A model generated the notes under the pieces. That model worked only from the letters and a program-made list of their open reading frames with translations. It had not been told where the DNA came from and ran no database searches. From contig CP145417.1 in NCBI GenBank assembly GCA_036867785.1, positions 434,001 to 498,000 on the forward strand: DNA of 64,000 nucleotides, written 5' to 3'. Both the position numbers and the translations under genes were made by a program. This DNA comes from Plasmodiophora brassicae (taxonomy: Eukaryota > Endomyxa: Phytomyxea > Phytomyxea > Plasmodiophorida). Within the stretch, counting starts at the first letter, position 1; every line of letters starts with the position of its first letter. Positions 1-10,848 of the stretch are shown piece by piece.

Positions 1-2053
1 CTACCTGCGGTTCGCGTTGATGGTGTTCCCGTCGTTCGCGCTGATGGACGGCCTGCTCGTGCTCCAGATCCAGGTGGGGCGCGCGCGTATCTCTCGTCCA
101 CCGCCCCCATGCGCTGACAACAACGCCCAGTTGTACACCGTCTGCATCGCCGATGCATCGGACAGCTGTTCGGGTCGCCTGCCGTCACCATACGGCACCG
201 TCTGGCAGAACATCGTCTACCTCGGTATGGACCAGGTCTGTGCCGGCGTCGTCGTCCTCCCTGAACGCGCCCTTGCAGTTGTCGTCACCGTCCTCAGCTT
301 CGTCGTCTTGATACGCAGCGAGAAGCGTCGGCTGTTCGCCGACGAAGAGCAGACGCCCGGGTCCTGGCGCATGCGCCTGTACAGGTTCGTCTGTTCGGCG
401 GACGCGCCCGCCGAGGACGCCGGCAGGAGCGTCGCCCCTGTCGAGGACCAGGACGTCGCCAAGGAGCGGGAGCGGATGGAGTACGCGCTGAGACAGCCGA
501 CCGACCCGCTGGAGATCCTGGGCCTCTGCAAGATCTACGAGAGCAGGACGACGGGTGCGAGTCGGGTCGCCCTGCACCCGTTGTGGCTGGGCGTGCCCGC
601 CGGGCAATGCTTCGGGTACCTGGGCGTGAACGGCGCCGGGAAATCGACGACGCTGAAGTGCCTGACCGGGTTCCTGCCGCCGACGTCCGGCACCGCTCGT
701 ATCGCCGGGCGCGACATCGTCGCCGACATCTACGGCGCCAGGAAACGTGCCGCGTACTGCCCACAGTTCGACGCCCTGTTCGACGTCCTCACCGTCGAAC
801 AGCACCTCACGTACGTACGACGACAACGCATGGGCGCGTGAGACGTGCTGACCCGCGCGCGCGCGCCCCCAGGATGTACTGTCGGATTCGAGGCGTGCCG
901 ACGAAGGTGGTCGACACGATCATCAGGCAGATGCAGCTGGACCTGTTCCGGAACGTGCCCTCACAGTACCTGTCGGGTGGGAACAAACGCAAACTGTCGG
1001 CCGCCATGGCGCTGGTCGGCACGCCCCGCGTCGTCTTCCTCGGTAGGCGTCGTTCGTCGTCGTCCCCGGTATCCGGGAGCGAACGGATCTGAGGCGCCGC
1101 CCGCAGACGAACCTTCGACGGGGATGGACCCGCACACGAAACGGTTCCTGTGGCGCGTCATCTCAGGGGTCGTGCAGGCATCGCGAACGTGCGTTGTGCT
1201 GACAACGGTCCTGGGTGCCCGGATGGAAACTGGATGGGACGCTCTGAACGACTGACGTGGGGGCCCCTGTAGCATTCGATGGAGGAGTGCGAGGCGTTGT
1301 GCTCGCGCGTCGCTATCCTGATCGACGGGTCGTTGCGCTGCATTGGGCCGATTCAGCACCTGAAGTCAAGGTGACGTCGTCGAGCGCAGTCGGCCCACAG
1401 GGCGTTCAGCAATGCTGACGAGCGGATGTCGTCAGGTTCGGCAGCGGGTACACGATCGAGGTGCGCACGAAGCCGGTGACGGTGGAGATGGTCAATGAGG
1501 CCAGAGCGAAGATCGGCGCGTTCGCCGTCGTGAACCGGGAGACGCTCGCACAGGTCTGCGAAGGCTTGGCCGATCCTGCGCTGACAAAACTGGCATCGTC
1601 AAGGTCGCAGCAGACGCTCCTTGGCCTGGACTTGGGCGACGTTCCTATTCAGGTGACCCGTCGTTGCTGAACGTCATCGGGGACGGGATCGCTAACAGCG
1701 GCCTGGCCAGGTGTTCATCAAGTGGTGGCTCCAGGAGAAGCTCTGCATGTCGGTGATGAACCAGGTGCTGAAGGGCCTGAAGGACTGCACGTTGAAGAGC
1801 CGCCATGGGCATCACCTGGTGTTCCAGGTAGGGGACCGACAGGGCTCTGTTCGCGTGGCGGTCGCGCTGAATGACGAGTTGCCGTCGGCAGGTGCCGATG
1901 CAATCGACGTTGCTGTCCGACATGTTCACGTTCATGGAGAGCATCACGTCGTGCTTCGAGCACTACTCGATCTCGCAGACGACCTTGGAGGAGATCTTCA
2001 ACATGTTCGCCAACGAACAGGTATGCGGCGACCGCCGATCCAAGCGCAGCTAG
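1..2053 (+). CDS. ABCA-type ABC transporter, C-terminal part (5' end outside window)
   Basis: Full-size ABCA transporters move lipids across membranes. The visible part starts in the last membrane segments ([16 protein letters not shown]) and holds the second nucleotide-binding domain: Walker [13 protein letters not shown] signature [10 protein letters not shown], Walker [15 protein letters not shown]-loop region [15 protein letters not shown], and the family's C-terminal tail [19 protein letters not shown]. The reading frame is restored by introns at 811-872, 1043-1106, 1208-1272, about 1372-1438, 1653-1710 and 1828-1891, each GT...AG with CTGAC or CTAAC before the acceptor; 76-131 is an optional in-frame intron. 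The stop at 2051-2053 follows the tail directly; a GT at 2006 could instead open a further intron. The next gene converges from the minus strand 114 bp on. Family is certain; the last residues are not. Confidence 0.93.
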
Positions 2054-2166
2054 AGCCCTTGCTTCACGTTGTCCTCATCGTCGTAGTCGATCTCTAAACA
2101 TCCACTACTGCATTCGGTCGACACGTGTGACATCCGGCCGTCTGTTAATAGATCATGTGTGACGCT

Positions 2167-3786
2167 TCAGGACCCGTCGGTTTCGCCCGGTGCAGGGCCA
2201 TACGCATCGACCCAGCCGTGCGTCTCGAAGCGTTGCAGGCAGCGGTTCTCGTAGACCTTATCACTCGCCTTACCCAGGCCCGCGAACGCCATGTACTCCT
2301 ATAGAGACACATTATCATAAGCAGGCCAGCATCGGTACGCGGCTGCCGATGTCACCTGTAGCGGGCGAACGTTGCCCATGCCGAGGCCGTCCTCAATCCC
2401 TCTCAAGTCGACGTCCATATCGTCAGCCAGCGCAAGGCCCAGAATGTACCGGGCGCGAGCCTCGGCTCCGCTGGCGTCGACCCCCATTCTATCGGATCAG
2501 CTCGACTGAGACCGTCGCCCATCCGACCAACAAGCGTCGACTCCGACCCGTTCTGCGCGTGGTCGTCGTAGATGTTCTTGTCGCGACCGCCGTACACGTG
2601 GCTAAGCACGTTCTGGGCAGGCGCGTACATATCGTACCCGGACGTGTACAATCGTGCTGCGATGAGCACCTGCACTGCACAGTCAGACGTTCGGTTCGCA
2701 ACCGCTCCAACGCGCGCCGACACACTCACACACCTCCTCACCATGGAACAGGTACGGGAGGAACGGGTCGAACGGCACGTCCCGCAGGAACGAACTGTGC
2801 AGGAAGAACAGCCCGCCGCCGATGAACGCGGACGAGCAGGTCCCCCTCGGGCGGGTTCGCAGGTGCGGCGACCAGTTCGGCTCCTGGCAGTAATCCTGCA
2901 CAGACGACGTCAGTTGCGGCACCAAGACATGGACCCCTGGTGCGATCTACCTGAGCCAGGACGAACAGGCCAGGTGGGGACTGCTCGTGGTCCTCTGCTT
3001 TACAGATCCAGGTGACGGGCGCGTCCTTGTGGAGTTCCCCAGCGTCTCCAGGTGGATACTACACCGCACCGTTATCGATGGTGTACGCGCATGCACAGCA
3101 ACCCGGTTGATTACGTGGCTGATGACCGCCTTGGACGGGTTCGGCAGCTGGCGAATGTTGTCGATGAGGATGCGGTCCCACCCGTCGCGGAACGTGCTGT
3201 GAGCGTCGATCATCAGGAAGAAGCGCTCGCCGTCCCACAACTTGGACGCGATGTGCCGGGCGTGCGTCGGCCCGCGCGCGTTCACGTGCCGCATGCGCAC
3301 CAGGCGCACCCGCTTCCGGATGTCGTCCGGCAGACGTGCATGACATTGGATGTCGTCCGTGTGCGGGTCGTCGAGGTTCGTCTGGTCGACCAGGCCGACG
3401 AACACGCGATCCGGCCGAGACGCCGCCGTCATCATCGTCTGGATCGTGCCCGGGCACGCGTCGTCCCGATAGGTGGCGATCGACACGAAGATCGTGTCGT
3501 CGTCATCAATGTCGACCGAGTTGAGCCGGGTGCGGTACTCGGCAACGGTCTCGTTCAGGAACGGGGCGTTCTGCTCGTCGTAGATGAACCGGTCCGACGT
3601 GAGGACCTGGGGTTGTCGTGGCGACGTCCCCGAATTCGTCACCGCGAGCATGACGAGAACCACGGTCGACCAGGCAATGGTCAGCGCCGCTCCCGCACCA
3701 CGACAACGTCGCCTGCGACGACGTTCGCTGTCGGCACGAGACGCCCAGGCCGGCGTCGGCAACGAGGAGCGACGCCGATGCAGCAT
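2167..3786 (-). CDS. GT60-like N-acetylglucosaminyltransferase (Skp1/mucin-type GlcNAc transferase family)
   Basis: Type II membrane protein expected in the Golgi, or a cytosolic relative: GT60 enzymes put GlcNAc on hydroxyproline or threonine. From ATG 3786 there is an Arg-rich tail (residues about 1-33), one membrane segment (ALTIAWSTVVLVMLAVT), then the catalytic domain with IFVSIATYRDDACPGT, RGPTHARHIASKLWDG, FFLMIDAHSTFRDGWD (the DxH metal site; DSH in relatives) and VPFDPFLPYLFHGEE. Five short introns in the 3' half join these blocks; spliced, they read through RLYTSGYDMYAPAQNVLSHV to a stop at 2167-2169. An in-frame ATG at 3966 is possible, but the 3786 start gives a normal type II topology. 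Fragments of this first exon recur four times downstream, so this is the probable parent copy. Confidence 0.88.
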
Positions 3787-4080
3787 CTTGGAGGATATCC
3801 GAGCGATCGGATCGCGCGTACCAACCGTTGCACCACCAGGCGTTTGTTCTGGAAGACGGAACGCCATCGACAGGGGGCAACAGTCACACCGTCTCTGCAA
3901 CAGCACTGGGACGACGACGGCGTCCCGGGACAGGGGCGATAGGCACCTCCATCTTGGCGGATGCACGTGCCAGGATCCATGCTGGGCGTCGACGACTTGG
4001 GTGGGCCTGGGGTCATCCGTTCCTGGAGCAGTTTGGAGATTTAGAGAGAACCCTCGTGCTGACGTTGCGGCTTCCAGAAT

Positions 4081-4387
4081 GACGTTTGTAATCGTTGCGC
4101 GATTTGGGAGGTTTGCAGAGGAATGGGAAAGTGTGCACCAGACACGAGAACCAAGACGGACGTCACCGACCTGGCTGGCTCGTTCGGGGTTCGACCATCA
4201 CATTCAGGATGCCGATGCGACAATCACCTGTGTTGATTTCGAGTCGGTAGAGGAGTTGTTTCCGAAGTTTGGAGAAAGGCTGGGGGTTTCGTTCGGAAAA
4301 GAATGTCGTTTGGGAGACCCTGCAAGCCGCGCAAGACCTGGGTCGAAACCCAAGCGGAAAGCTCGACAGCCGAAATCGTCTACCTAA
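4081..4387 (+). CDS. possible small hypothetical protein
   Basis: A 102-codon open frame from ATG 4081. It is mixed in composition (FAEEWESV, CVDFESVEELFPKFGERLGV) with a Lys/Arg/Ser-rich tail ending PKRKARQPKSST. No family recognised, no intron and no promoter motif seen. It lies in the otherwise gene-poor gap between the GT60 gene and the first U-box gene. It may be a chance ORF. Confidence 0.22.
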
Positions 4388-5078
4388 ATAGTTCCATCGG
4401 ATGAAAAGCGACATCTTCTGTAAAGAACAAGCTATAATGATGGATCGATACCCGATCGGGCAAAGGAGATTAACAGTAAGGTCCATGGAAAGTGACCGTC
4501 AGAGCGTTGTCTGCAGAGGTACGGGCGTCAGAAACCCAAAGAGCCTTGGTCAAGAGGCATTGATCCGGCAGTACGTATCCGATAACGGCACGTAACAAGG
4601 AAGGTCATCTCGGATACCAGACCTACCGTCGGTTCAACTGACCAAAGGTAGCCGGCAGTGATATTGTGGTGCAGCGTTCACAAGATGCCCAGTTTGCGGC
4701 CGCCACCCGCACACAACACGTCGACAACTTCGCGGACTTGCTTGAAATAGAAGACGGCATGGTTGAGGACGGGTTTCGAACGACATACACTGTCCCAAAT
4801 GAAGCTCACCGGCACTTCTCGGTTCACTAAGTGGGAATACAATTGGACGAAAATATCCCCTCACCTTCAACCGTGTTCGGATCCGTCACGGGCCATGCGG
4901 TGCGTCCCAGTACACGCGCGGCAGAGACTGGCACGTTATGACAGGACAAGTTTACCCAACCACACGGGTTGACCCATTGAGGTCGACCAGATAGTTTCAT
5001 GGAATACGCCGCGATGGAGCCCTTGTCTGAATCACGGGTTAGGTACGGGCGCCACCTGCGCGAATCGATGCTTCAGCC
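4388..5078. other. intergenic, nothing recognised
   Basis: About 0.7 kb with only short ORFs on both strands (up to 78 codons) and no recognisable family, tRNA or repeat. It ends at the TATA box of the first U-box gene. Confidence 0.5.
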
Positions 5079-5086
5079 TATAAATA
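5079..5086 (+). promoter_or_regulatory. TATA box of first U-box paralogue
   Basis: TATAAATA lies 126 bp before ATG 5205. The same octamer stands 114 bp before the ATG of the second paralogue. The sequence between box and ATG is related among copies (GCGGAGTTTACGGGCGACGTC-like text here and near 17550). Confidence 0.6.
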
Positions 5087-5204
5087 GGTACCTCCGGGTG
5101 CTGGGACTTGCGGAGTTTACGGGCGACGTCTCTAGCCGCGGCGGCCGACCACAGTGACTCGTCGGCTGCCCGCTGGAGCCACCTTCGAAACCTCGTTGCC
5201 GGCA

Positions 5205-7109
5205 ATGCCTTCCCTCCATGTATTACTGTTCGCATGCGCGACGAGTTATGCGCTGGCCGTTGATCTTCGTGTCATGCCGACGGATCGAGAGATGCCGCCA
5301 AGGATGACGCCGGAAGAGGCCGACCGTGCCATCGCCGCGCTATCCGCTCTTGGGTTGTCGTCGAGGTTGGCGTGTCCATTGGCGGAGCAGCTGTCGAACA
5401 AGATGGTGACACTGGCGGATGGATATACCTATGATCTGAATCACGTTCTCGCGTCCTGCCGCAATGCGGACACTCTGAAGTCGCCCCATTACCAACACCT
5501 GACGATCCCCACAATCCTCGCGGTTGCATTCGTGAACCTGGATTTGATGGACATCGTCAAGAATGCTGAGATGATCGAACAGAGCGTTTCAGGTGGTGAG
5601 ATCCCAGTGACGGTTCGTCGATGGATCGGATCTCCACTGCCGCAGCCCATATGGATCTGTGCGGATGGACGGTCGCGTTTGATGACATCCTTCAAGCGTC
5701 CGTTCACGATTGAACAATTGGGGATGTTTCTGGCTCTCGACAATGGGGAATTCTGCTTCCGGAACATCCGACTCGAACAAGTCGTCGACGAGATCTGTCG
5801 ACGTGTGGATTGTGGGAGGGGTTGGGCTCAGCGTATACGCGGGACCTCGGTGAGGATGGATACCGCCCATGTGGAGCCTGACGCTCAGTCGCTTTCTATT
5901 TCAAATCTGCTTTCGCCAAGTACGGCAGCGTCTAGCAGCCGTCCTTCTGTCGCGAATCCGCACCGGCAGTCTATTGACACATCCAGCACCGGGACGTCTA
6001 CCGCGGTTCATTCCCCGTTAAATATCGCGGCTCATTCCCCTACAAGTACCGCGAGATCGAGCAACGGAAGGTCTCCGGTCTCGAATCATCAACAGTCGAA
6101 TGCTCTGGTGTCTCCTTTCAGGATTGATGACATTGTCTCCGCTGCTTGGGCCAACATCGCCGATGCCATCCCGTGGCCAAGTGAATCTGAAATGCAGCCT
6201 GCCCCATCGTTGCCTTCTGAAATATCGTCCGCTTGGGCCGCAACGATAGCATATACTCGTGCTCTTCATAAGCAATCGTTTTGGGATCGGGACCAGCTCT
6301 GTTCGTCGTCAAATTCCAACTTTTATGCTGCCCTGTTCTGGGCGGATCATTACTGCAAAAGTACCCCCTTCAAACCGGCCGACATGGAGCTGCCGCCCAA
6401 ACCTACGAATTCGGGCGACATGAGAGGCTGGCAGGCCGGCTGTCTTCGTTTCTTCCAAGCAGCGGAAGACATCGTCGTCAACTCGATTATAGAGAAGCAA
6501 CGCAAGCCTAATGCCGTCGCCCCGGGCCATTATAGTCGACCTGTGTGCCGTCATGCTCGAGCTCTACAAAGGATGGTGACACGGATGGGTCTGGTCCCGT
6601 CTAAGAAGCGTAAGAGCACTACGTGGTCGGACGACACCGCTGATACCATTCCATGGCCCGGTGCGTCGAAAATCAAGCCTCCCCCTTCACTGCCCTACTC
6701 AATTTCGTCCGCTTGGGCTGCAACGATCGCGTATACGCGCTCCCTAGACGACCGCAAAGAATGGCAGTGGGAAGGTCTCACAGAGACCGACGCGAACGCC
6801 ATCTACGATGCGCTGTTCTGGGTCCGTCAGTACACTACTGAGTGGGAACCGCCCGGAATGTCGTTGCCGCCGAAGCCTGCCAGCAGCGGCGGTTTCAGAG
6901 AGTGGCAGGCCAGCTGTTATCGCTTCTTCAAGGCCGCCGAAGATCGCGTTGTCGAGTCCATTTCAGAAAAACAAAAGGACGTCGCTGACGACGCCAAAGG
7001 CTCTGCGAGAATCATCCGTTTCTCAGATCCTTTGCGACGTCGCCTCAGGAACAGCGGTCTGCCCATTAACGCTGAACGCAAGCGGCGCAAGCTCATGAAG
7101 AGATCGTGA
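5205..7109 (+). CDS. secreted U-box-like protein with two C-terminal repeats, paralogue 1
   Basis: Single-exon protein of 634 residues. MPSLHVLLFACATSYALA is a signal peptide; the open frame extends upstream to 5154 but only by a GTG, and paralogue 3 has stops there, so the signal-peptide Met is the start. Residues about 50-115 match the U-box pattern: ACPLAEQLSNKMVTLADGYTYD, then SPHYQHLTIP and a hydrophobic FVNLDLMDIV where U-boxes have the PNxxLxxxI strand-helix. A second weakly similar block (IWICADGRSRLMTSF... RNIRLEQVVDEICRRV) follows at about 150-215. After a Ser/Thr-rich linker come two ~110-residue repeats sharing SSAWAATIAYTR, ALFW, LPPKP and FFKAAED. No catalytic Cys or zinc ligands are expected in a U-box. 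Function is unknown; secretion plus an E3-like fold suggests an effector or a lumenal factor. Confidence 0.85.
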   Translation: MPSLHVLLFACATSYALAVDLRVMPTDREMPPRMTPEEADRAIAALSALGLSSRLACPLAEQLSNKMVTLADGYTYDLNHVLASCRNADTLKSPHYQHLTIPTILAVAFVNLDLMDIVKNAEMIEQSVSGGEIPVTVRRWIGSPLPQPIWICADGRSRLMTSFKRPFTIEQLGMFLALDNGEFCFRNIRLEQVVDEICRRVDCGRGWAQRIRGTSVRMDTAHVEPDAQSLSISNLLSPSTAASSSRPSVANPHRQSIDTSSTGTSTAVHSPLNIAAHSPTSTARSSNGRSPVSNHQQSNALVSPFRIDDIVSAAWANIADAIPWPSESEMQPAPSLPSEISSAWAATIAYTRALHKQSFWDRDQLCSSSNSNFYAALFWADHYCKSTPFKPADMELPPKPTNSGDMRGWQAGCLRFFQAAEDIVVNSIIEKQRKPNAVAPGHYSRPVCRHARALQRMVTRMGLVPSKKRKSTTWSDDTADTIPWPGASKIKPPPSLPYSISSAWAATIAYTRSLDDRKEWQWEGLTETDANAIYDALFWVRQYTTEWEPPGMSLPPKPASSGGFREWQASCYRFFKAAEDRVVESISEKQKDVADDAKGSARIIRFSDPLRRRLRNSGLPINAERKRRKLMKRS

Positions 7110-7178
7110 ACCCTGGGTACAACCCTGTCAAGGTGCGGGCGCAATGGATTGAGTCTGCAGAATGTTGCTTTCTGAATT

Positions 7179-7196
7179 CCTGGTCCGTAGATAAAC
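7179..7196 (+). repeat. shared 3' element of the U-box array (five copies)
   Basis: CCTGGTCCTATGATAAAC or a close variant occurs at 7179-7196, 7402-7418, 12793-12810, 16118-16135 and 19656-19673, always just after a U-box ORF or after a remnant of one. It sits 70, 4 and 34 bp after the three stop codons. It could be part of a conserved 3' UTR or poly(A) signal. Confidence 0.6.
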
Positions 7197-7261
7197 ACAT
7201 GTTGACCATGACGTCGTGTGGATCAATTCTTGGTGTCGAGCGTCACCGGCCGCGCGGCCTG

Positions 7262-7420
7262 GTTCATTAACCATGAGCGCAAGCGCCTTACACGATCGGG
7301 TTTGTTTGTGCGCGCAGGCAAGAGGTCCTGAACCGTCAATGTAGACCTGTCAATAGCAGGCGCAAGTGGCACGAATCTACAGGATGTTGTTTTCTGATTT
7401 CCCGGTCCTATGATAAACTC
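7262..7420 (+). pseudogene. remnant of a U-box gene 3' end
   Basis: This stretch resembles 15980-16135 and the tails of the three intact genes (GAGCGCAAGCG, CAAGAGGTCCTGAACCGT, AAGTGGCACGAATCTAC, then GGTCCTATGATAAAC), but no U-box body precedes it. It shows that the array once held more copies. Confidence 0.55.
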
Positions 7421-7529
7421 ACCGGACCCTATGTTGACAGCGTCATATGTCGATTGATTCGTAACGTACCGTTATGATCGGTATCGCCACTAGTGTCGAA
7501 GCGCCACCCCGGTTCGCGTTCACCACAGG

Positions 7530-7820
7530 CTCGTTCAGGAACGGGGCGTTGTCTGACGTTTTTCACAGGCTAACGTCTGAATTTGCGGTTGGCAACAGGG
7601 ACGCCCTTGTATATGTACCGGAACCATGACAGCGTTTGAAAACCGCTGACGAAGCGACCGGAAGCTAAATGGGGGTTTCAATACTGCCGGCAACGACGTT
7701 CGACGTCGGTAATGGGACGCCCAGGCCAATCTGGCAAAGGGCGACGACGACACTGCATGCATGGAGGAGTTATCCGACACGAACGGCGGTCGCGCACGGG
7801 ATGTTGAGATCCCAGCGCGA
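7530..7820 (-). pseudogene. decayed copy of the GT60 first exon
   Basis: On the minus strand NAPFLNEPVV matches GT60 NAPFLNETVAEYR. CTCGTTCAGGAACGGGGCG is identical to the parent near 3551. Further along, text around GACGTTCGACGTCGGTAATG and GACGCCCAGGCC matches the parent at 3722-3755. Many breaks; no catalytic domain remains. Confidence 0.6.
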
Positions 7821-8374
7821 ACCGACGCGATCGCCATACACAGAGGACAGGGCGTTGAAGACGACGACCGGAAAGCGGTACCCTGTTCCATGAACAAGTT
7901 CCCTGGATTGACTTGCCCGAGGAATCCCCTCTGAGCAAGGCGACCTCCAGCAAGACGTTCGTAGCTGCTGATGATTTCGAGAGCGACCAGGGAAGCCAGC
8001 GTCCGCAGGTCGTCAACGAGGAACGACACGACCCGTCGAAGGACCGGCGACGGCGCCTGGTCCCATCGCCCATCGGGGTAGCTGTGACCACGAACCTGTC
8101 GCAATGCAGTAACAGGCTCCACGATCGTCGGTTATCGCGCTGGACGCGTACACGACAGTACCGGAGGCGAATGCCCCGACGTTGTGAGAGGATACCACGC
8201 CTGGCGGCGGGCACTCCACGAGCGTCGCCGTCCGCCACGACCACGTCCGCCCCGACGCCAACGGCCAGCGGGGAGTCGACGGCGCACGCCACCAGGCTCG
8301 ACATCTGTCCCGCCAGCATCATCTTCATCATCGTCGTCGTCGCCCCGACAACTTTCGTTTCGGCGTCGACGCCG

Positions 8375-9084
8375 TTACCGCAAACGGCCGCCCGCCCCGA
8401 TACGCACCCGACGAACGTACGATCGACGTGCCCCAGATCGACAGAGATCACTCGCACAATGACGCTCGCCGACGGCTGTATGATAGGTATTCAACTGCAT
8501 TACCGGGTTATGTAAGTGGTTGATCACGGCCGCCCGTCGCTTGCCCTGGACGAGCGCCTTCCCCGACAGACGTCCTCGACGACGGATCGGCGTCCTGCCA
8601 CCGGGACGGGTCAGCGGCGGTCAGGCGGGACGATGTGACGCGGGGGATCCTACCTCGGCTGGGGTGTGTCCTCGCTGCCTGTGTCGTCGACGATGGCGCC
8701 GGAGATCGCCGCCAGAACGAGGGCCAGGATCAGGACCGCCAGCGGGCATGGTGGCGAACGCGACGCCTTGGTCACCGATTTGGCCGATGTCCAGGTTGGC
8801 GTAGGCGATGGGCTGACAACCGTGGCAATCGGCCAGCTGAGCGACGTTGCGCTGGTCGAGGCGCGGGTTGTTTCCGGTTCGGCGCGTGACGTGCTGACCG
8901 ACTGGGCGAACGCCGTCGAGACACCTGGGACGAGCAAGGAGCTGGTCGTCGCCGCGCCGGTTGAGTGCTGGAGCAGGACGATGGCGGGTGGCCAGCAACT
9001 GGCCGGCCGGCTTGCCGGGTTGCCGCCAATGAGCACCGCGACGGCGACGACGATGACGGTGCTGAGTGACGACGGCGACGACAT
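8375..9084 (-). CDS. small secreted type-I membrane protein, paralogue A
   Basis: Starts at ATG 9084 with a signal peptide (MSSPSSLSTVIVVAVAVLIG), continues as a Ser/Thr/Ala-rich ectodomain, then a membrane segment (LAVLILALVLAAISGAIV), an acidic DDTGSEDTPQPR and, after an intron at 8595-8653 (GTAGGATCC, CGCTGACCC branch, CAG), a basic tail RTPIRRRGRLSGKALVQGKR. The intron is supported by paralogue B, which has the same junction text. The ATG at 9099, five codons upstream, is an alternative. No known family. The tail to the stop at 8375 is less sure than the rest. Confidence 0.6.
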
Positions 9085-9099
9085 CGGGTACGTAAACAA

Positions 9100-10730
9100 G
9101 GGATATCAGAGTGAAGCGTGTACGTGCGGGAAGAATCCAGCTGGGGGGTTACCAGTTCGGCCGAACGATGGGGACCGTTCCAGGGGGGCTGCCCGGCCCA
9201 GGGTGACGGTGGACAATGAACGGCCGTACGTGCTAGCCCGCCACGTCACCGACAATGGCCATGAAGCGGACAGCGATCCTGGCACAGGTTGGGGCATAGG
9301 GCACCCGCTGCCTGCGGTTGATCACGGCCCCGCCCGGCCGTTGTGCACTGTGCCTATGTGAGGTTGACACGTTTGAGCAAGCCACGTTCCCTTGTCCAAG
9401 GCGGTGGCCCGCGATATGGTAAAGGGCGACACCCGTGCCCAACCAGTGCACATACAACATAACATAACGTGTTTATTGATTCATAGCCCCATTAGGATTG
9501 TCCAAGCGCGTAAGGCCACGTACGGGAGCGTTACCGTGAGGCGCTCTTCCTGTCGTTCTGCTCTTCCTGCAGGCATGTGCAGGTTTCGGCCAGGCGGTCA
9601 GACGTACGAAAGGTTTCTGATTGAGACCCGTTCAAGGACGGCGGGTACAACTGGAGAACAATGTGCTGCACGTTCAATCGACGTCAGCTGCTACGACCCA
9701 ACACACGTCCTGGCTGTAAACGATTGAGGGCACATGGGCCATCGTTGCAGACGATCCCGCAAGCGACCAACGATATGGTTTATCCAAGAGATCAAGGCGG
9801 AACGCGATTGGCGACAGCTCACTGTAATCGGCTACGATTCGATCAGGTCGACGCGTTCAGTCGATTCGATGTCGATGACACCAGGTTCGTCTGCTGTCAC
9901 GACTTGTCCTTAGTTCTGGCCCGCCATGCACAACCTATCAAATGTGGGCACCGGCCTGTTCCGCTTGATGGCCGCCGACGATCACAGTCGGTTGACGATA
10001 TCGACGTAAGTAGATGGGTCCATGCCGGTGAGTTCCACGATGAGCGGCCACCCTGGAGCCAGGCAGCAACGACGATACAGGACAGGATGTAGCCGGTCCC
10101 GTTGGTGTTATCGACCGCATTTGGACAGTGAATTGCCTGCAAGATGATCGTCAACCGGATTTCGTTTTGAAGTGCGAGGACGCCCGCTCTCTCGATACCC
10201 CGATCCACAAGGCGTGCAAGGATGGACAGATCGACGAGTGCGTCCGTGAGGGCAGTACACGAGCTTTGGATTGCCACATAGGTCAGCGATTGCATCACGG
10301 CTTGAACCAGCGTTCGATCGGAACATTACCCCATCAGAGCTGTTGAAAGGTGTCGTGCCGGCTCAACAACAGGACGCCGTCCGAACCCAGCGGCCATATT
10401 CATCAAGTTCAAGCGATTCAATGTCGCTAGCTGTACTTGGACGATTCGTTATGGCGTGGAATCGCAGAGCTGGCCCAGTGCCATGCACGTCCTGCCCAGT
10501 GCGCTACAGCTTGATCACAGAGGTCGCTCAGGCATGTCTGAAGTCACATACGGTGGGGATAAAAGCGAATGCACAGAGCGCCCATTCTTTCCGGTGCTGC
10601 CTCTTCACATCGCTCTCGACGACCAAATGGCAACCTCAAAGCTCGCTGCCAATGCCGAATGTCATCAATGAAGACACGTCCTCGTCGTGTCTGACGCAGA
10701 TTACGCGCCTACCATTGACGCAGATGCTCC
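9100..10730. other. accessory intergenic region without a convincing gene
   Basis: 1.6 kb between paralogue A and the second U-box promoter. The longest ORF is a 133-codon frame at 9897-10298 (-) with no family or intron support; others are shorter and overlap. Nothing recognised. Confidence 0.5.
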
Positions 10731-10734
10731 TGTC

Positions 10735-10742
10735 TATAAATA
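10735..10742 (+). promoter_or_regulatory. TATA box of second U-box paralogue
   Basis: TATAAATA 114 bp upstream of ATG 10849, followed by flank text shared with the other copies (GCCGCCGACCACA, GTCGGCTGCC, GGAGCTACCTTCGA). Confidence 0.6.
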
Positions 10743-10848
10743 GGATTTCGCACACGCGCATTTCGGATTTGCGGATGTCATGGCCGCCGACCACATTGAT
10801 TGCCAGGTCGGCTGCCGTTGGAGCTACCTTCGAGATCTCGTACGAGCA

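Noticed and set aside
3052-3942. 296-codon plus ORF
   Set aside because: Antisense to GT60 exon 1.
7678-8457. 259-codon minus ORF starting MRVISVDLGHVDRTFVG, resembling an RNase H-fold resolvase
   Set aside because: Only the first 15 residues look like that fold. The rest is Arg-rich and crosses the tail exon of paralogue A and a GT60 remnant in other frames; the second copy is not open.
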